Of a stretch of DNA of 64,000 nucleotides, positions 1 to 12,269 are shown piece after piece. Below the pieces are notes generated by a model. It was given only the letters and a program-made list of their open reading frames with translations. It had not been told where the DNA came from and ran no database searches. The DNA is from Euonymus europaeus (Eukaryota; Streptophyta; Magnoliopsida; Celastrales; Celastraceae): the NCBI GenBank assembly GCA_963580455.1, contig OY756958.1:9436501-9500500 (forward strand), in the 5' to 3' direction. The number at the start of each line of letters is the position of its first letter. Position 1 is the stretch's first letter. Position numbers and translations under genes: made by a program.

Positions 1-70
1 AATCGAAATAATCTAGGAAGCTTATACTCGTAAAATTTGACATAGAAGAACAATAAAAAGTGTACACCGA

Positions 71-94
71 GCAACTTTCATAGTCCGAAGTTGC
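71..94. other. Common-type 7 bp inverted repeat with 10 bp loop
   Basis: This is the bulk-monomer version of the hairpin: GCAACTT at 71-77 pairs with AAGTTGC at 88-94 around TCATAGTCCG. Extending outward, GAG faces CAC, which gives a 9 bp stem with one A-A mismatch. A second, overlapping palindrome AGTTG-CA-CAACT lies at 89-100 and would compete with it. The arrangement recurs in most monomers. Confidence 0.88.
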
Positions 95-391
95 ACAACT
101 CTGTCTATGGAGGAGCTTTTAACGTTTTTGTCCATTTGTCATAGAAAGTTGGGGTTTTGGCATCGAAATAATCTAGGATGCTTATAGTCAAAAAATTTGA
201 CATAAAAGAATAATAAAAAGTGTACACCGAGTAACTTTTATGGTCCGAAGTTGCTCAACTCTCTCTATGGAGGAGCTTTTAACGTTTTTGTCCATTTGTC
301 ATAGAATGTTGGGGTTTTGGAATCGAAATAATCGTACTAATGTAAAATTTGACATAGAAGAACAATAAAAAGTGTACACCGAGCAACTTTC

Positions 392-475
392 ATAGTCCGA
401 AGTTGCACAAATCACTCTATGGAGGAGCTTTTGATAGTCCGAAGTTGCACAATTCTCTCTATGGAGTAGCTTTAA
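392..475. repeat. 42 bp tandem duplication inside a monomer (copy 1)
   Basis: The motif ATAGTCCGAAGTTGCACAA begins at 392 and, with one or two changes, again at 434, exactly 42 bp apart. The second unit continues into GGAGTAGCTTTAAACGG. Together with the 23 bp duplication just downstream it explains the 225 bp anchor spacing here (160+42+23). The same event appears at 13943 and 19525. Confidence 0.9.
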
Positions 476-526
476 ACGGTTTTGTCCATTTGTCATAGAA
501 AGTTTGGGTTTTGGAATCGAAATAAT

Positions 527-572
527 CTAGGAAGCTTATACTCGTAAAACTAGGAAGCTTATACTCGTAAAA
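527..572. repeat. 23 bp tandem duplication spanning the HindIII site (clean copy)
   Basis: Two identical 23 bp units, 527-549 and 550-572, each begin CTAGGAAGCTTATACTCG and end in TAAAA. The monomer gains 23 bp and a second HindIII site. This is the first of seven such sites in the window. Confidence 0.95.
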
Positions 573-1828
573 TTTGACATAGAAGAACACTAAAGAGTAT
601 ACACCGAGTAACTTTTATGGTCCGAAGTTGCTTAACTCTCTCTATGGGGGAGCTTTTAACGTTTTTGTCCATTTGTCATAGAAAGTTGGGGTTTTGGAAT
701 CGAAATAATTTAGGAAGCTTATACTCGTAAAGTTTGACATAGAAGAACAATAAAAAGTGTACACCGAGCAACTTTGATAGTCCGAAGTTGCACAACTCTC
801 TCTGTGGAGGAGCTTTTAATGTTTTTGTCCATTTGTCTTAGAAAGTTGGGGTTTTGGCATCGAAATAATCTAGGATGCTTATACTCGTAAAATTTGACAT
901 AGAAGAACAGTAAAAAGTGTACACCGAGCAACTTTCATAGTCCGAAGTTGCAGAACTCTCTCTATGGAGGTCCTTTTAACGTTTTTGTCCATTTGTCATA
1001 GAAAGTTGGGGTTTTGGCATCGAAATAATCTAGGATGCTTATACTCGTAAAATTTGACATAGAAGAACAATAAAAAGTGTACACCGAGCAACTTTCATAG
1101 TCCGAAGTTGCACGACTCTCTCTATGGAGGACCTTTTAACGTTTTTGACCATTTGTCATAGAAAGTTGGGATTTTGGCATCGAAATAATCTAGGATGCTT
1201 ATAGTCGTAAAATTTGACATAGAAGAACAATAAAAAGTGTACACCGAGCAACTTTGATAGTCCAAAGATGCACAACTCTCTCTATGGAGTAGCTTTAAAC
1301 GGTTTTGTCAATTTGTCATAGAAAGTTTGGGTTTTGGAATCGAAATAATCTAGGAAGCTTATACTCATAAAATTTGACATAGAATAACAATAAAAAGTAT
1401 ACACCGAGCAACTTTGATAGTGCGAAGTTGCACAACTCTCTCTATGGAGTAGCTTTAAACGGTTTTGTCAATTTCTCATAGAAAGTTTGGGTTTTGGAAT
1501 CGAAATAATCTAGGAAGCTTATACTCGTAAAATTTGACATAGAATAACAATAAAAAGTGTACACCGAGCAACTTTGATAGTCCGAAGTTGCACAACTCTC
1601 TCTATGGAGTAGCTTTAAACGGTTTTGTCCATTTGTCATAGAAAGTTGGGTTTTGGAATCGAAATAATCTAGGAAGCTTATACTCGTAAAATTTGACATA
1701 GAATAACAATAAAAAGTGTACACCGAACAACTTTGATAGTCCGAAGTGGAACAACTCTCTCTATGGAGGAGCTTTTAACGTTTTTGTCCATTTGTCATAG
1801 AAATTTGGGGTTTTGGAATCGAAATAAT

Positions 1829-1874
1829 CTAGGAAGCTTATACTCGTAAAACTAGGAAGCTTATACTCGTAAAA
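1829..1874. repeat. 23 bp tandem duplication (clean copy)
   Basis: Units at 1829-1851 and 1852-1874 are identical. The preceding monomer carries GAAGTGGAACAACTC and ATAGAAATTTGGGG, as it does at 4427, so 1829 and 4427 descend from the same unit. Confidence 0.95.
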
Positions 1875-2001
1875 TTTGACATAGAAGAACACTAAAGAGT
1901 GTACACCGAGTAACTTTTATGGTCCGAAGTTGCTTAACTCTCTCTATGGGGGAGCTTTTAACGTTTTTGTCCATTTGTCATAGAAAGTTGGGGTTTTGGA
2001 A

Positions 2002-2019
2002 TCGAAATAATCGAAATAA
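2002..2019. repeat. 9 bp direct repeat marking the 8 bp shortened monomer
   Basis: TCGAAATAA occurs twice in tandem and is followed by TGTAAAATTTGACA. The usual CTAGGAAGCTTATACTCG segment is missing, so the monomer is 8 bp short and lacks the HindIII site. The same junction, or its ATATAAAAT variant, recurs near 3456, 4590, 5886, 6518, 8268, 10018, 11768, 12822, 13876, 14412, 15206, 19458, 19994 and 20788. I do not see it after about 20.8 kb. Confidence 0.9.
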
Positions 2020-3282
2020 TGTAAAATTTGACATAGAAGAACAATAAAAAGTGTACACCGAGAAACTTTCATAGTCCGAAGTTGCACAACTCACTCTATG
2101 GAGGAGCTTTTAAGGTTTTTGTCTATTTGTCATAGAAAGTTGGGGTTTTAGAATCGAAATAATTTAGGAAGCTTATACTCGTAAAGTTTGACATAGAAGA
2201 ACAATAAAAAGTGTACACCGAGCAACTTTGATAGTCCGAAGTTGCACAACTCTCTCTGTGGAGGAGCTTTTAATGTTTTTGTCCATTTGTCTTAGAAAGT
2301 TGGGGTTTTGGCATCGAAATAATCTAGGATGCTTATACTCGTAAAATTTGACATAGAAGAACAATAAAAAGTGTACACCGAGCAACTTTCATAGTCCGAA
2401 GTTGCAGAACTCTCTCTATGGAGGTCCTTTTAACGTTTTTGTCCATTTGTCATAGAAAGTTGGGGTTTTGGCATCGAAATAATCTAGGATGCTTATACTC
2501 GTAAAATTTGACATAGAAGAACAATAAAAAGTGTACACCGAGCAACTTTCATAGTCCGAAGTTGCACAACTCTCTCTATGGAGGACCTTTTAACGTTTTT
2601 GACCATTTGTCATAGAAAGTTGGGATTTTGGCATCGAAATAATCTAGGATGCTTATAGTCGTAAAATTTGACATAGAAGAACAATAAAAAGTGTACACCG
2701 AGCAACTTTGATAGTCCAAAGTTGCACAACTCTCTCTATGGAGTAGCTTTAAACGGTTTTGTCAATTTGTCATAGAAAGTTTGGGTTTTGGAATCGAAAT
2801 AATCTAGGAAGCTTATACTCATAAAATTTGACATAGAATAACAATAAAAAGTGTACACCGAGCAACTTTGATAGTGCGAAGTTGCACAAATCTCTCTATG
2901 GAGTAGCTTTAAACGGTTTTGTCAATTTGTCATAGAAAGTTTGGGTTTTGGAATCGAAATAATCTAGGAAGCTTATACTCGTAAAATTTGACATAGAATA
3001 ACAATAAAAAGTGTACACCGAGCAACTTTGATAGTCCGAAGTTGCACAACTCTCTCTATGGAGTAGCTTTAAACGGTTTTGTCCATTTGTCATAGAAAGT
3101 TGGGTTTTGGAATCGAAATAATCTAGGAAGCTTATACTCGTAAAATTTGACATAGAATAAAAATAAAAAGTGTACACCGAACAACTTTGATAGTCCGAAG
3201 TGGCACAACTCTCTCTATGGAGGAGCTTTTAACGTTTTTGTCCATTTGTCAAAGAAAGTTGGGGTTTTGGAATCGAAATAAT

Positions 3283-3328
3283 CTAGGAAGCTTATACTCA
3301 TAAAACTATGAAGCTGATACTCGTAAAA
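3283..3328. repeat. 23 bp tandem duplication (degenerate copy)
   Basis: Unit one (3283-3305) has CTCATAAAA and unit two (3306-3328) has CTATGAAGCTGATACTCG, so the HindIII site is lost in the second unit. The same changes are present at 5711, which shows the two sites were copied together. Confidence 0.9.
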
Positions 3329-4426
3329 TTTGACATAGAAGAACAATAAAAAGTGTACACCGAGTAACTTTTATGGTCTGAAGTTGCTTAACTCTCTCTA
3401 TGGAGAAGCTTTTAACGTTTTTGTCCATTTGTCATAGAAAGTTGGGGTTTTGGAATTGAAATAATCGAAATAATGTAAAATTTGACATAGAAGAACAATA
3501 AAAAGTGTACACCGAGCAACTTTCATAGTCCGAAGTTGCAGAAATCTCTCTATGGAGGTCCTTTTAACGTTTTTGTCCATTTGTCATAGAAAGTTGGGGT
3601 TTTGGCATCGAAATAATCTAGGATGCTTATACTCGTAAAATTTGACATAGAAGAACAATAAAAAGTGTACACCGAGCAACTTTCATAGTCCGAAGTTGCA
3701 CAACTCTCTCTATGGAGGACCTTTTAACTTTTTTGACCATTTGTCATAGAAAGTTGGGATTTTGGCATCGAAATAATCTAGGATGCTTATAGTCGTAAAA
3801 TTTGACATAGAAGAACAATAAAAAGTGTACACCGAGCAACTTTGATAGTCCAAAGTTGCACAACTCTCTCTATGGAGTAGCTTTAAACGGTTTTGTCAAT
3901 TTGTCATAGAAAGTTTGGGTTTTGGAATCGAAATAATCTAGGAAGCTTATACTCATAAAATTTGACATAGAATAACAATAAAAAGTGTACACCGAGCAAC
4001 TTTGATAGTGCGAAGTTGCACAAATCTCTCTATGGAGTAGCTTTAAACGGTTTTGTCAATTTGTCATAGAAAGTTTGGGTTTTGGAATCGAAATAATCTA
4101 GGAAGCTTATACTCGTAAAATTTGACATAGAATAACAATAAAAAGTGTACACCGAGCAACTTTGATAGTCCGAAGTTGCACAACTCTCTCTATGGAGTAG
4201 CTTTAAACGGTTTTGTCCATTTGTCATAGAAAGTTGGGTTTTGGAATCGAAATAATCTAGGAAGCTTATACTCGTAAAATTTGACATAGAATAACAATAA
4301 AAAGTGTACACCGAACAACTTTGATAGTCCGAAGTGGAACAACTCTCTCTATGGAGGAGCTTTTAACGTTTTTGTCCATTTGTCATAGAAATTTGGGGTT
4401 TTGGAATCGAAATAATCTAGGAAGCT

Positions 4427-4472
4427 TATACTCGTAAAACTAGGAAGCTTATACTCGTAAAATTTGACATAG
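4427..4472. repeat. 23 bp tandem duplication (clean copy)
   Basis: Two identical units, 4427-4449 and 4450-4472, match those at 1829 including the flanking variants. The distance to 1829 is 2598 bp. Confidence 0.95.
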
Positions 4473-5710
4473 AAGAACACTAAAGAGTGTACACCGAGTA
4501 ACTTTTATGGTCCGAAGTTGCTTAACTCTCTCTATGGGGGAGCTTTTAACGTTTTTGTCCATTTGTCATAGAAAGTTGGGGTTTTGGAATCGAAATAATC
4601 GAAATAATGTAAAATTTGACATAGAAGAACAATAAAAAGTGTACACCGAGAAACTTTCATAGTCCGAAGTTGCACAACTCACTCTATGGAGGAGCTTTTA
4701 AGGTTTTTGTCTATTTGTCATAGAAAGTTGGGGTTTTGGAATCGAAATAATTTAGGAAGCTTATACTCGTAAAATTTGACATAGAAGAACAATAAAAAGT
4801 GTACACCGAGAAACTTTCATAGTCCGAAGTTGCAGAACTCTCTCTATGGAGGTCCTTTTAACGTTTTTGTCCATTTGTCATAGAAAGTTGGGGTTTTGGC
4901 ATCGAAATAATCTAGGATGCTTATACTCGTAAAATTTGACATAGAAGAACAATAAAAAGTGTACACCGAGCAACTTTCATAGTCCGAAGTTGCACAACTC
5001 TCTCTATGGAGGACCTTTTAACGTTTTTGACCATTTGTCATAGAAAGTTGGGATTTTGGCATCGAAATAATCTAGGATGCTTATAGTCGTAAAATTTGAC
5101 ATAGAAGAACAATAAAAAGTGTACACCGAGCAACTTTGATAGTCCAAAGTTGCACAACTCTCTCTATGGAGTAGCTTTAAACGGTTTTGTCAATTTGTCA
5201 TAGAAAGTTTGGGTTTTGGAATCGAAATAATCTAGGAAGCTTATACTCATAAAATTTGACATAGAATAACATTAAAAAGTGTACACCGAGCAACTTTGAT
5301 AGTGCGAAGTTGCACAAATCTCTCTATGGAGTAGCTTTAAACGGTTTTGTCAATTTGTCATAGAAAGTTTGGGTTTTGGAATCGAAATAATCTAGGAAGC
5401 TTATACTCGTAAAATATGACATAGAATAACAATAAAAAGTGTACACCGAGCAACTTTGATAGTCCGAAGTTGCACAACTCTCTCTATGGAGTAGCTTTAA
5501 ACGGTTTTGTCCATTTGTCATAGAAAGTTGGGTTTTGGAATCGAAATAATCTAGGAAGCTTATACTCGTAAAATTTGACATAGAATAACAATAAAAAGTG
5601 TACACCGAACAACTTTGATAGTCCGAAGTGGCACAACTCTCTCTATGGAGGAGCTTTTAACGTTTTTGTCCATTTGTCAAAGAAAGTTGGGGTTTTGGAA
5701 TCGAAATAAT

Positions 5711-5756
5711 CTAGGAAGCTTATACTCATAAAACTATGAAGCTGATACTCGTAAAA
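5711..5756. repeat. 23 bp tandem duplication (degenerate copy)
   Basis: It has the same degenerate pair as 3283 (CTCATAAAA then CTATGAAGCTGATACTCG), 2428 bp downstream. Confidence 0.9.
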
Positions 5757-6419
5757 TTTGACATAGAAGAACAATAAAAAGTGTACACCGAGTAACTTTT
5801 ATGGTCTGAAGTTGCTTAACTCTCTCTATGGAGAAGCTTTTAACGTTTTTGTCCATTTGTCATAGAAAGTTGGGGTTTTGGAATTGAAATAATCGAAATA
5901 ATGTAAAATTTGACATAGAAGAACAATAAAAAGTGTACACCGAGCAACTTTCATAGTCCGAAGTTGCACAACTCACTCTATGGAAGAGCTTTTAAAGTTT
6001 TTGTCCATTTGTCATAGAAAGTTGGGGTTTTGGAATCGAAATAATTTAGGAAGCTTATACTCGTAAAGTTTGATATAGAGGAACAATAAAAGGTGTACAC
6101 CGAGCAACTTTGATAGTCCGAAGTTGCACAACTCTCCCTATAGAAGAGCTTTTAACGTTTTTGTCCAGTTGTCATAGAAAGTAGGGGTTTTCGCATCGAA
6201 ATAATCTAGGATGCTTATAGTCGTATAATTTGACATAGAAGAACAATAAAAAGTGTACACCGAGCAACTTTGATAGTCTGAAGTTGCACAACTCTCTCTA
6301 TGGAGTAGCTTTAAACGGTTTTGTCAATTTGTCATATAAAGTTGGGGTTTTGGAATCGAAATAATCTAGGAAGCTTATACTCGTAAAATTTGACATAAAA
6401 TAACAATAAAAAGTGTACA

Positions 6420-9400
6420 CCGAGCAACTTTGATAGTCCGAAGTTGCACAACTCTCTCTTTGGAGGAGCTTTTAACGTTTTTGTCCATTTGTCATAGAAA
6501 GTTGGGGTTTTTGAATCGAAATAATCGAAATAATATAAAATTTGACATAGAAGAACAATGAAAAGTGTACACCGAGCAACTTTGATAGTCCGAAGTTGCA
6601 CAAGTCTCTCTATGGAGGAGCTTTTAACGTTTTTGTCCATTTGTCATAGAAAGTTGGGGTTTTGGCATCGAAATAATCTAGGATGCTTATACTCGTAAAA
6701 TTTGACATAGAAGAACAATAAAAAGTGTACAACGAGCAACTTTGATAGTCCGAAGTTGCACAAGTCTCTCTATGGAGGAGCTTTTAACGTTTTTGTCCAT
6801 TGGTCATAGATTGTTGGAGTTTTGGAATCGAAATAATCTAGGACGCTTATACTCGTAAAATTTGACATAGAAGAACAATAAAAGGTATACACCGAGCAAC
6901 TTTCATAGTCCGAACTTGCACAACTCTTTCTATGGAGGAGCTTTTAATGTTTTGTCCATTTGTCATAGAAAGTTGGGGTTTTGGCATCGATATAATCTAG
7001 GATGCTTATAGTCGTAAAATTTGACATAGAAGAACAATAAAAAGTGTACACCGAGCAACTTTCATAGTCCGAAGTTGCACAACTCCATTCTATGGAGGAG
7101 CTTTTAACGTTTTTGTCCATTTGTCAAAGAAAGTTGGGGTTTTGGAATCGAAATAATTTAGGAAGCTTATACTCGTAAAGTTTGACATAGAAGAACAATA
7201 AAAAGTGTACACCGAGAAACTTTGATAGTCCGAAGTTGCACAACTCTCTCTGAGGAGGAGCTTTTAACGTTTTTGTCCATTTGTCATAGAAAGTTCGGGT
7301 TTTCGCATCGAAATAATCTAGGATGCTTATAGTCGTAAAATTTGACATAGAAGAACAATAAAAAGTGTACACCGAGCAACTTTGATAGTCCGAAGTGGCA
7401 CAACTCTCTCTATCGAGGAGCTTTTAACGTTTTTGTCCATTTGTCATAGAAAGTTGGGGTTTTGGAATCGAAATAATCAAGGAAGCTTATACTCGTAAAA
7501 TTTGACATAGAAGAACAATAAAAAGTGTACAACGAGCAACTTTGATAGTCCGAAGTTGCACAACTCTCTCTATCGAGGAGCTTTTAACGTTTTTGTCCAT
7601 TGGTCATAGATTGTTGGGGTTTTGGAATCGAAATAATCTAGGACGCTTATACTCGTAAAATTTGACATAGAAGAACAATAAAAGGTATACACCGAGCAAC
7701 TTTCATATTCCGAACTTGCACAACTCTTTCTATGGAGGAGCTTTTAATGTTTTGTCCATTTGTCATAGAAAGTTGGGGTTTTGGCATCGATATAATCTAG
7801 GATGCTTATAGTCGTAAAATTTGACATAGAAGAACAAGAAAAAGTGTACACCGAGTAACTTTTATGGTCCAAATTGCTCAACTCTCTCTATGGAGTAGCT
7901 TTAAACGGTTTTGTCCATTTGTCATAGAAAGTTGAGGTTTTGGAATCGAAATAATCTAGGAAGCTTATACTCGTAAAATTTGACATAGAAGATCAATAAA
8001 AAGTGTATACCGAGCAACTTTCATAGTCCGAAGTTGCACAACTCTCTCTATCGAGGAGCTTTTAACGTTTTTGTCCATTTGTCATAGAAAGTTGGGGTTT
8101 TGGCATCGAAATAATCTAGGATGCTTATAGTCGTAAAATTTGACATAGAAGAACAATAAAAAGAGTACACCGAGCAACTTTGATAGTCCGAAGTTGCACA
8201 ACTCTCTCTTTGGAGGAGCTTTTAACGTTTTTGTCCATTTGTCATAGAAAGTTGGGGTTTTTGAATCGAAATAATCAAAATAATATAAAATTTGACATAG
8301 AAGAACAATGAAAAGTGTACACCGAGCAACTTTGATAGTCTGAAGTTGCACAAGTCTCTCTATGGAGGAGCTTTTAACGTTTTTGTCCATTTGTCATAGA
8401 AAGTTGGGGTTTTGGCATCGAAATAATCTAGGATGCTTATACTCGTAAAATTTGACATAGAAGAACAATAAAAAGTGTACAACGAGCAACTTTGATAGTC
8501 CGAAGTTGCACAAGTCTCTCTATGGAGGAGCTTTTAACGTTTTTGTCCATTGGTCATAGATTGTTGGAGTTTTGGAATCGAAATAATCTAGGACGCTTAT
8601 ACTCGTAAAATTTGACATAGAAGAACAATAAAAGGTATACACCGAGCAACTTTCATAGTCCGAACTTGCACAACTCTTTCTATGGAGGAGCTTTTAATGT
8701 TTTGTCCATTTGTCATAGAAAGTTGGGGTTTTGGCATCGATATAATCTAGGATGCTTATAGTCGTAAAATTTGACATAGAAGAACAATAAAAAGTGTACA
8801 CCGAGCAACTTTCATAGTCCGAAGTTGCACAACTCCATTTTATGGAGGAGCTTTTAACGTTTTTGTCCATTTGTCAAAGAAAGTTGGGGTTTTGGAATCG
8901 AAATAATTTAGGAAGCTTATACTCGTAAAGTTTGACATAGAAGAACAATAAAAAGTGTACACCGAGAAACTTTGATAGTCCGAAGTTGCACAACTCTCTC
9001 TGAGGAGGAGCTTTTAACGTTTTTGTCCATTTGTCATAGAAAGTTGGGGTTTTCGCATCGAAATAATCTAGGATGCTTATAGTCGTAAAATTTGACATAG
9101 AAGAACAATAAAAAGTGTACACCGAGCAACTTTGATAGTCCGAAGTGGCACAACTCTCTCTATCGAGGAGCTTTTAACGTTTTTGTCCATTTGTCATAGA
9201 AAGTTGGGGTTTTGGAATCGAAATAATCAAGGAAGCTTATACTCGTAAAATTTGACATAGAAGAACAATAAAAAGTGTACAACGAGCAACTTTGATAGTC
9301 CGAAGTTGCACAACTCTCTCTATCGAGGAGCTTTTAACGTTTTTGTCCATTGGTCATAGATTGTTGGGGTTTTGGAATCGAAATAATCTAGGACGCTTAT

Positions 9401-12260
9401 ACTCGTAAAATTTGACATAGAAGAACAATAAAAGGTATACACCGAGCAACTTTCATATTCCGAACTAGCACAACTCTTTCTATGGAGGAGCTTTTAATGT
9501 TTTGTCCATTTGTCATAGAAAGTTGGGGTTTTGGCATCGATATAATCTAGGATGCTTATAGTCGTAAAATTTGACATAGAAGAACAAGAAAAAGTGTACA
9601 CCGAGTAACTTTTATGGTCCAAATTGCTCAACTCTCTCTATGGAGTAGCTTTAAACGGTTTTGTCCATTTGTCATAGAAAGTTGAGGTTTTGGAATCGAA
9701 ATAATCTAGGAAGCTTATACTCGTAAAATTTGACATAGAAGATCAATAAAAAGTGTATACCGAGCAACTTTCATAGTCCGAAGTTGCACAACTCTCTCTA
9801 TCGAGGAGCTTTTAACGTTTTTGTCCATTTGTCATAGAAAGTTGGGGTTTTGGCATCGAAATAATCTAGGATGCTTATAGTCGTAAAATTTGACATAGAA
9901 GAACAATAAAAAGAGTACACCGAGCAACTTTGATAGTCCGAAGTTGCACAACTCTCTCTTTGGAGGAGCTTTTAACGTTTTTGTCCATTTGTCATAGAAA
10001 GTTGGGGTTTTTGAATCGAAATAATCAAAATAATATAAAATTTGACATAGAAGAACAATGAAAAGTGTACACCGAGCAACTTTGATAGTCCGAAGTTGCA
10101 CAAGTCTCTCTATGGAGGAGCTTTTAACGTTTTTGTCCATTTGTCATAGAAAGTTGGGGTTTTGGCATCGAAATAATCTAGGATGCTTATACTCGTAAAA
10201 TTTGACATAGAAGAACAATAAAAAGTGTACAACGAGCAACTTTGATAGTCCGAAGTTGCACAAGTCTCTCTATGGAGGAGCTTTTAACGTTTTTGTCCAT
10301 TGGTCATAGATTGTTGGAGTTTTGGAATCGAAATAATCTAGGACGCTTATACTCGTAAAATTTGACATAGAAGAACAATAAAAGGTATACACCGAGCAAC
10401 TTTCATAGTCCGAACTTGCACAACTCTTTCTATGGAGGAGCTTTTAATGTTTTGTCCATTTGTCATAGAAAGTTGGGGTTTTGGCATCGATATAATCTAG
10501 GATGCTTATAGTCGTAAAATTTGACATAGAAGAACAATAAAAAGTGTACACCGAGCAACTTTCATAGTCCGAAGTTGCACAACTCCATTTTATGGAGGAG
10601 CTTTTAACGTTTTTGTCCATTTGTCAAAGAAAGTTGGGGTTTTGGAATCGAAATAATTTAGGAAGCTTATACTCGTAAAGTTTGACATAGAAGAACAATA
10701 AAAAGTGTACACCGAGAAACTTTGATAGTCCGAAGTTGCACAACTCTCTCTGAGGAGGAGCTTTTAACGTTTTTGTCCATTTGTCATAGAAAGTTGGGGT
10801 TTTCGCATCGAAATAATCTAGGATGCTTATAGTCGTAAAATTTGACATAGAAGAACAATAAAAAGTGTACACCGAGCAACTTTGATAGTCCGAAGTGGCA
10901 CAACTCTCTCTATCGAGGAGCTTTTAACGTTTTTGTCCATTTGTCATAGAAAGTTGGGGTTTTGGAATCGAAATAATCAAGGAAGCTTATACTCGTAAAA
11001 TTTGACATAGAAGAACAATAAAAAGTGTACAACGAGCAACTTTGATAGTCCGAAGTTGCACAACTCTCTCTATCGAGGAGCTTTTAACGTTTTTGTCCAT
11101 TGGTCATAGATTGTTGGCGTTTTGGAATCGAAATAATCTAGGACGCTTATACTCGTAAAATTTGACATAGAAGAACAATAAAAGGTATACACCGAGCAAC
11201 TTTCATATTCCGAACTTGCACAACTCTTTCTATGGAGGAGCTTTTAATGTTTTGTCCATTTGTCATAGAAAGTTGGGGTTTTGGCATCGATATAATCTAG
11301 GATGCTTATAGTCGTAAAATTTGACATAGAAGAACAAGAAAAAGTGTACACCGAGTAACTTTTATGGTCCAAATTGCTCAACTCTCTCTATGGAGTAGCT
11401 TTAAACGGTTTTGTCCATTTGTCATAGAAAGTTGAGGTTTTGGAATCGAAATAATCTAGGAAGCTTATACTCGTAAAATTTGACATAGAAGATCAATAAA
11501 AAGTGTATACCGAGCAACTTTCATAGTCCGAAGTTGCACAACTCTCTCTATCGAGGAGCTTTTAACGTTTTTGTCCATTTGTCATAGAAAGTTGGGGTTT
11601 TGGCATCGAAATAATCTAGGATGCTTATAGTCGTAAAATTTGACATAGAAGAACAATAAAAAGAGTACACCGAGCAACTTTGATAGTCCGAAGTTGCACA
11701 ACTCTCTCTTTGGAGGAGCTTTTAACGTTTTTGTCCATTTGTCATAGAAAGTTGGGGTTTTTGAATCGAAATAATCGAAATAATATAAAATTTGACATAG
11801 AAGAACAATGAAAAGTGTACACCGAGCAACTTTGATAGTCCGAAGTTGCACAAGTCTCTCTATGGAGGAGCTTTTAACGTTTTTGTCCATTTGTCATAGA
11901 AAGTTGGGGTTTTGGCATCGAAATAATCTAGGATGCTTATACTCGTAAAATTTGACATAGAAGAACAATAAAAAGTGTACAACGAGCAACTTTGATAGTC
12001 CGAAGTTGCACAAGTCTCTCTATGGAGGAGCTTTTAACGTTTTTGTCCATTGGTCATAGATTGTTGGAGTTTTGGAATCGAAATAATCTAGGACGCTTAT
12101 ACTCGTAAAATTTGACATAGAAGAACAATAAAAGGTATACACCGAGCAACTTTCATAGTCCGAACTTGCACAACTCTTTCTATGGAGGAGCCTTTAATGT
12201 TTTGTCCATTTGTCATAGAAAGTTGGGGTTTTGGCATCGATATAATCTAGGATGCTTATA
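6420..12260. repeat. 1750 bp higher-order repeat, about 3.3 copies
   Basis: Copies run approximately 6420-8169, 8170-9919 and 9920-11669, with a partial fourth at 11670-12260. The length is 11 monomers minus 10 bp. The 10 bp is explained by one 8 bp shortened monomer, a missing T in AATGTTTTGTCC, and a missing base in GGTCCAAATTGCTC. The copies are nearly identical by eye. Copies two and three share CCATTTTATGG (8844, 10594) where copy one has CCATTCTATGG (7094), so the third copy probably arose after the second acquired that change. The left edge is set where 6361-6419 no longer matches 8111-8169. The right edge is set where 12260 reads CTTATACTCG against CTTATAGTCG. Confidence 0.93.
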
Positions 12261-12269
12261 CTCGTAAAA

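Larger units (their letters stand above)
1..6419. repeat. Left block: irregular 7-9 monomer units of two alternating versions
   Basis: Matching points recur at 1442, 2896, 4030 and 5324, which are 1454, 1134 and 1294 bp apart. These equal 9, 7 and 8 monomers plus 14 bp each. The 14 bp is one 23 bp gain (tandem duplication), one 8 bp loss (shortened monomer) and one 1 bp loss. Two versions alternate. One has a clean 23 bp duplication at 1829 and 4427. The other has a degenerate duplication at 3283 and 5711, together with a CAAAGAAAG variant upstream. A two-module super-unit of roughly 2.4 to 2.6 kb is therefore visible. Nothing other than satellite is present. Confidence 0.85.
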
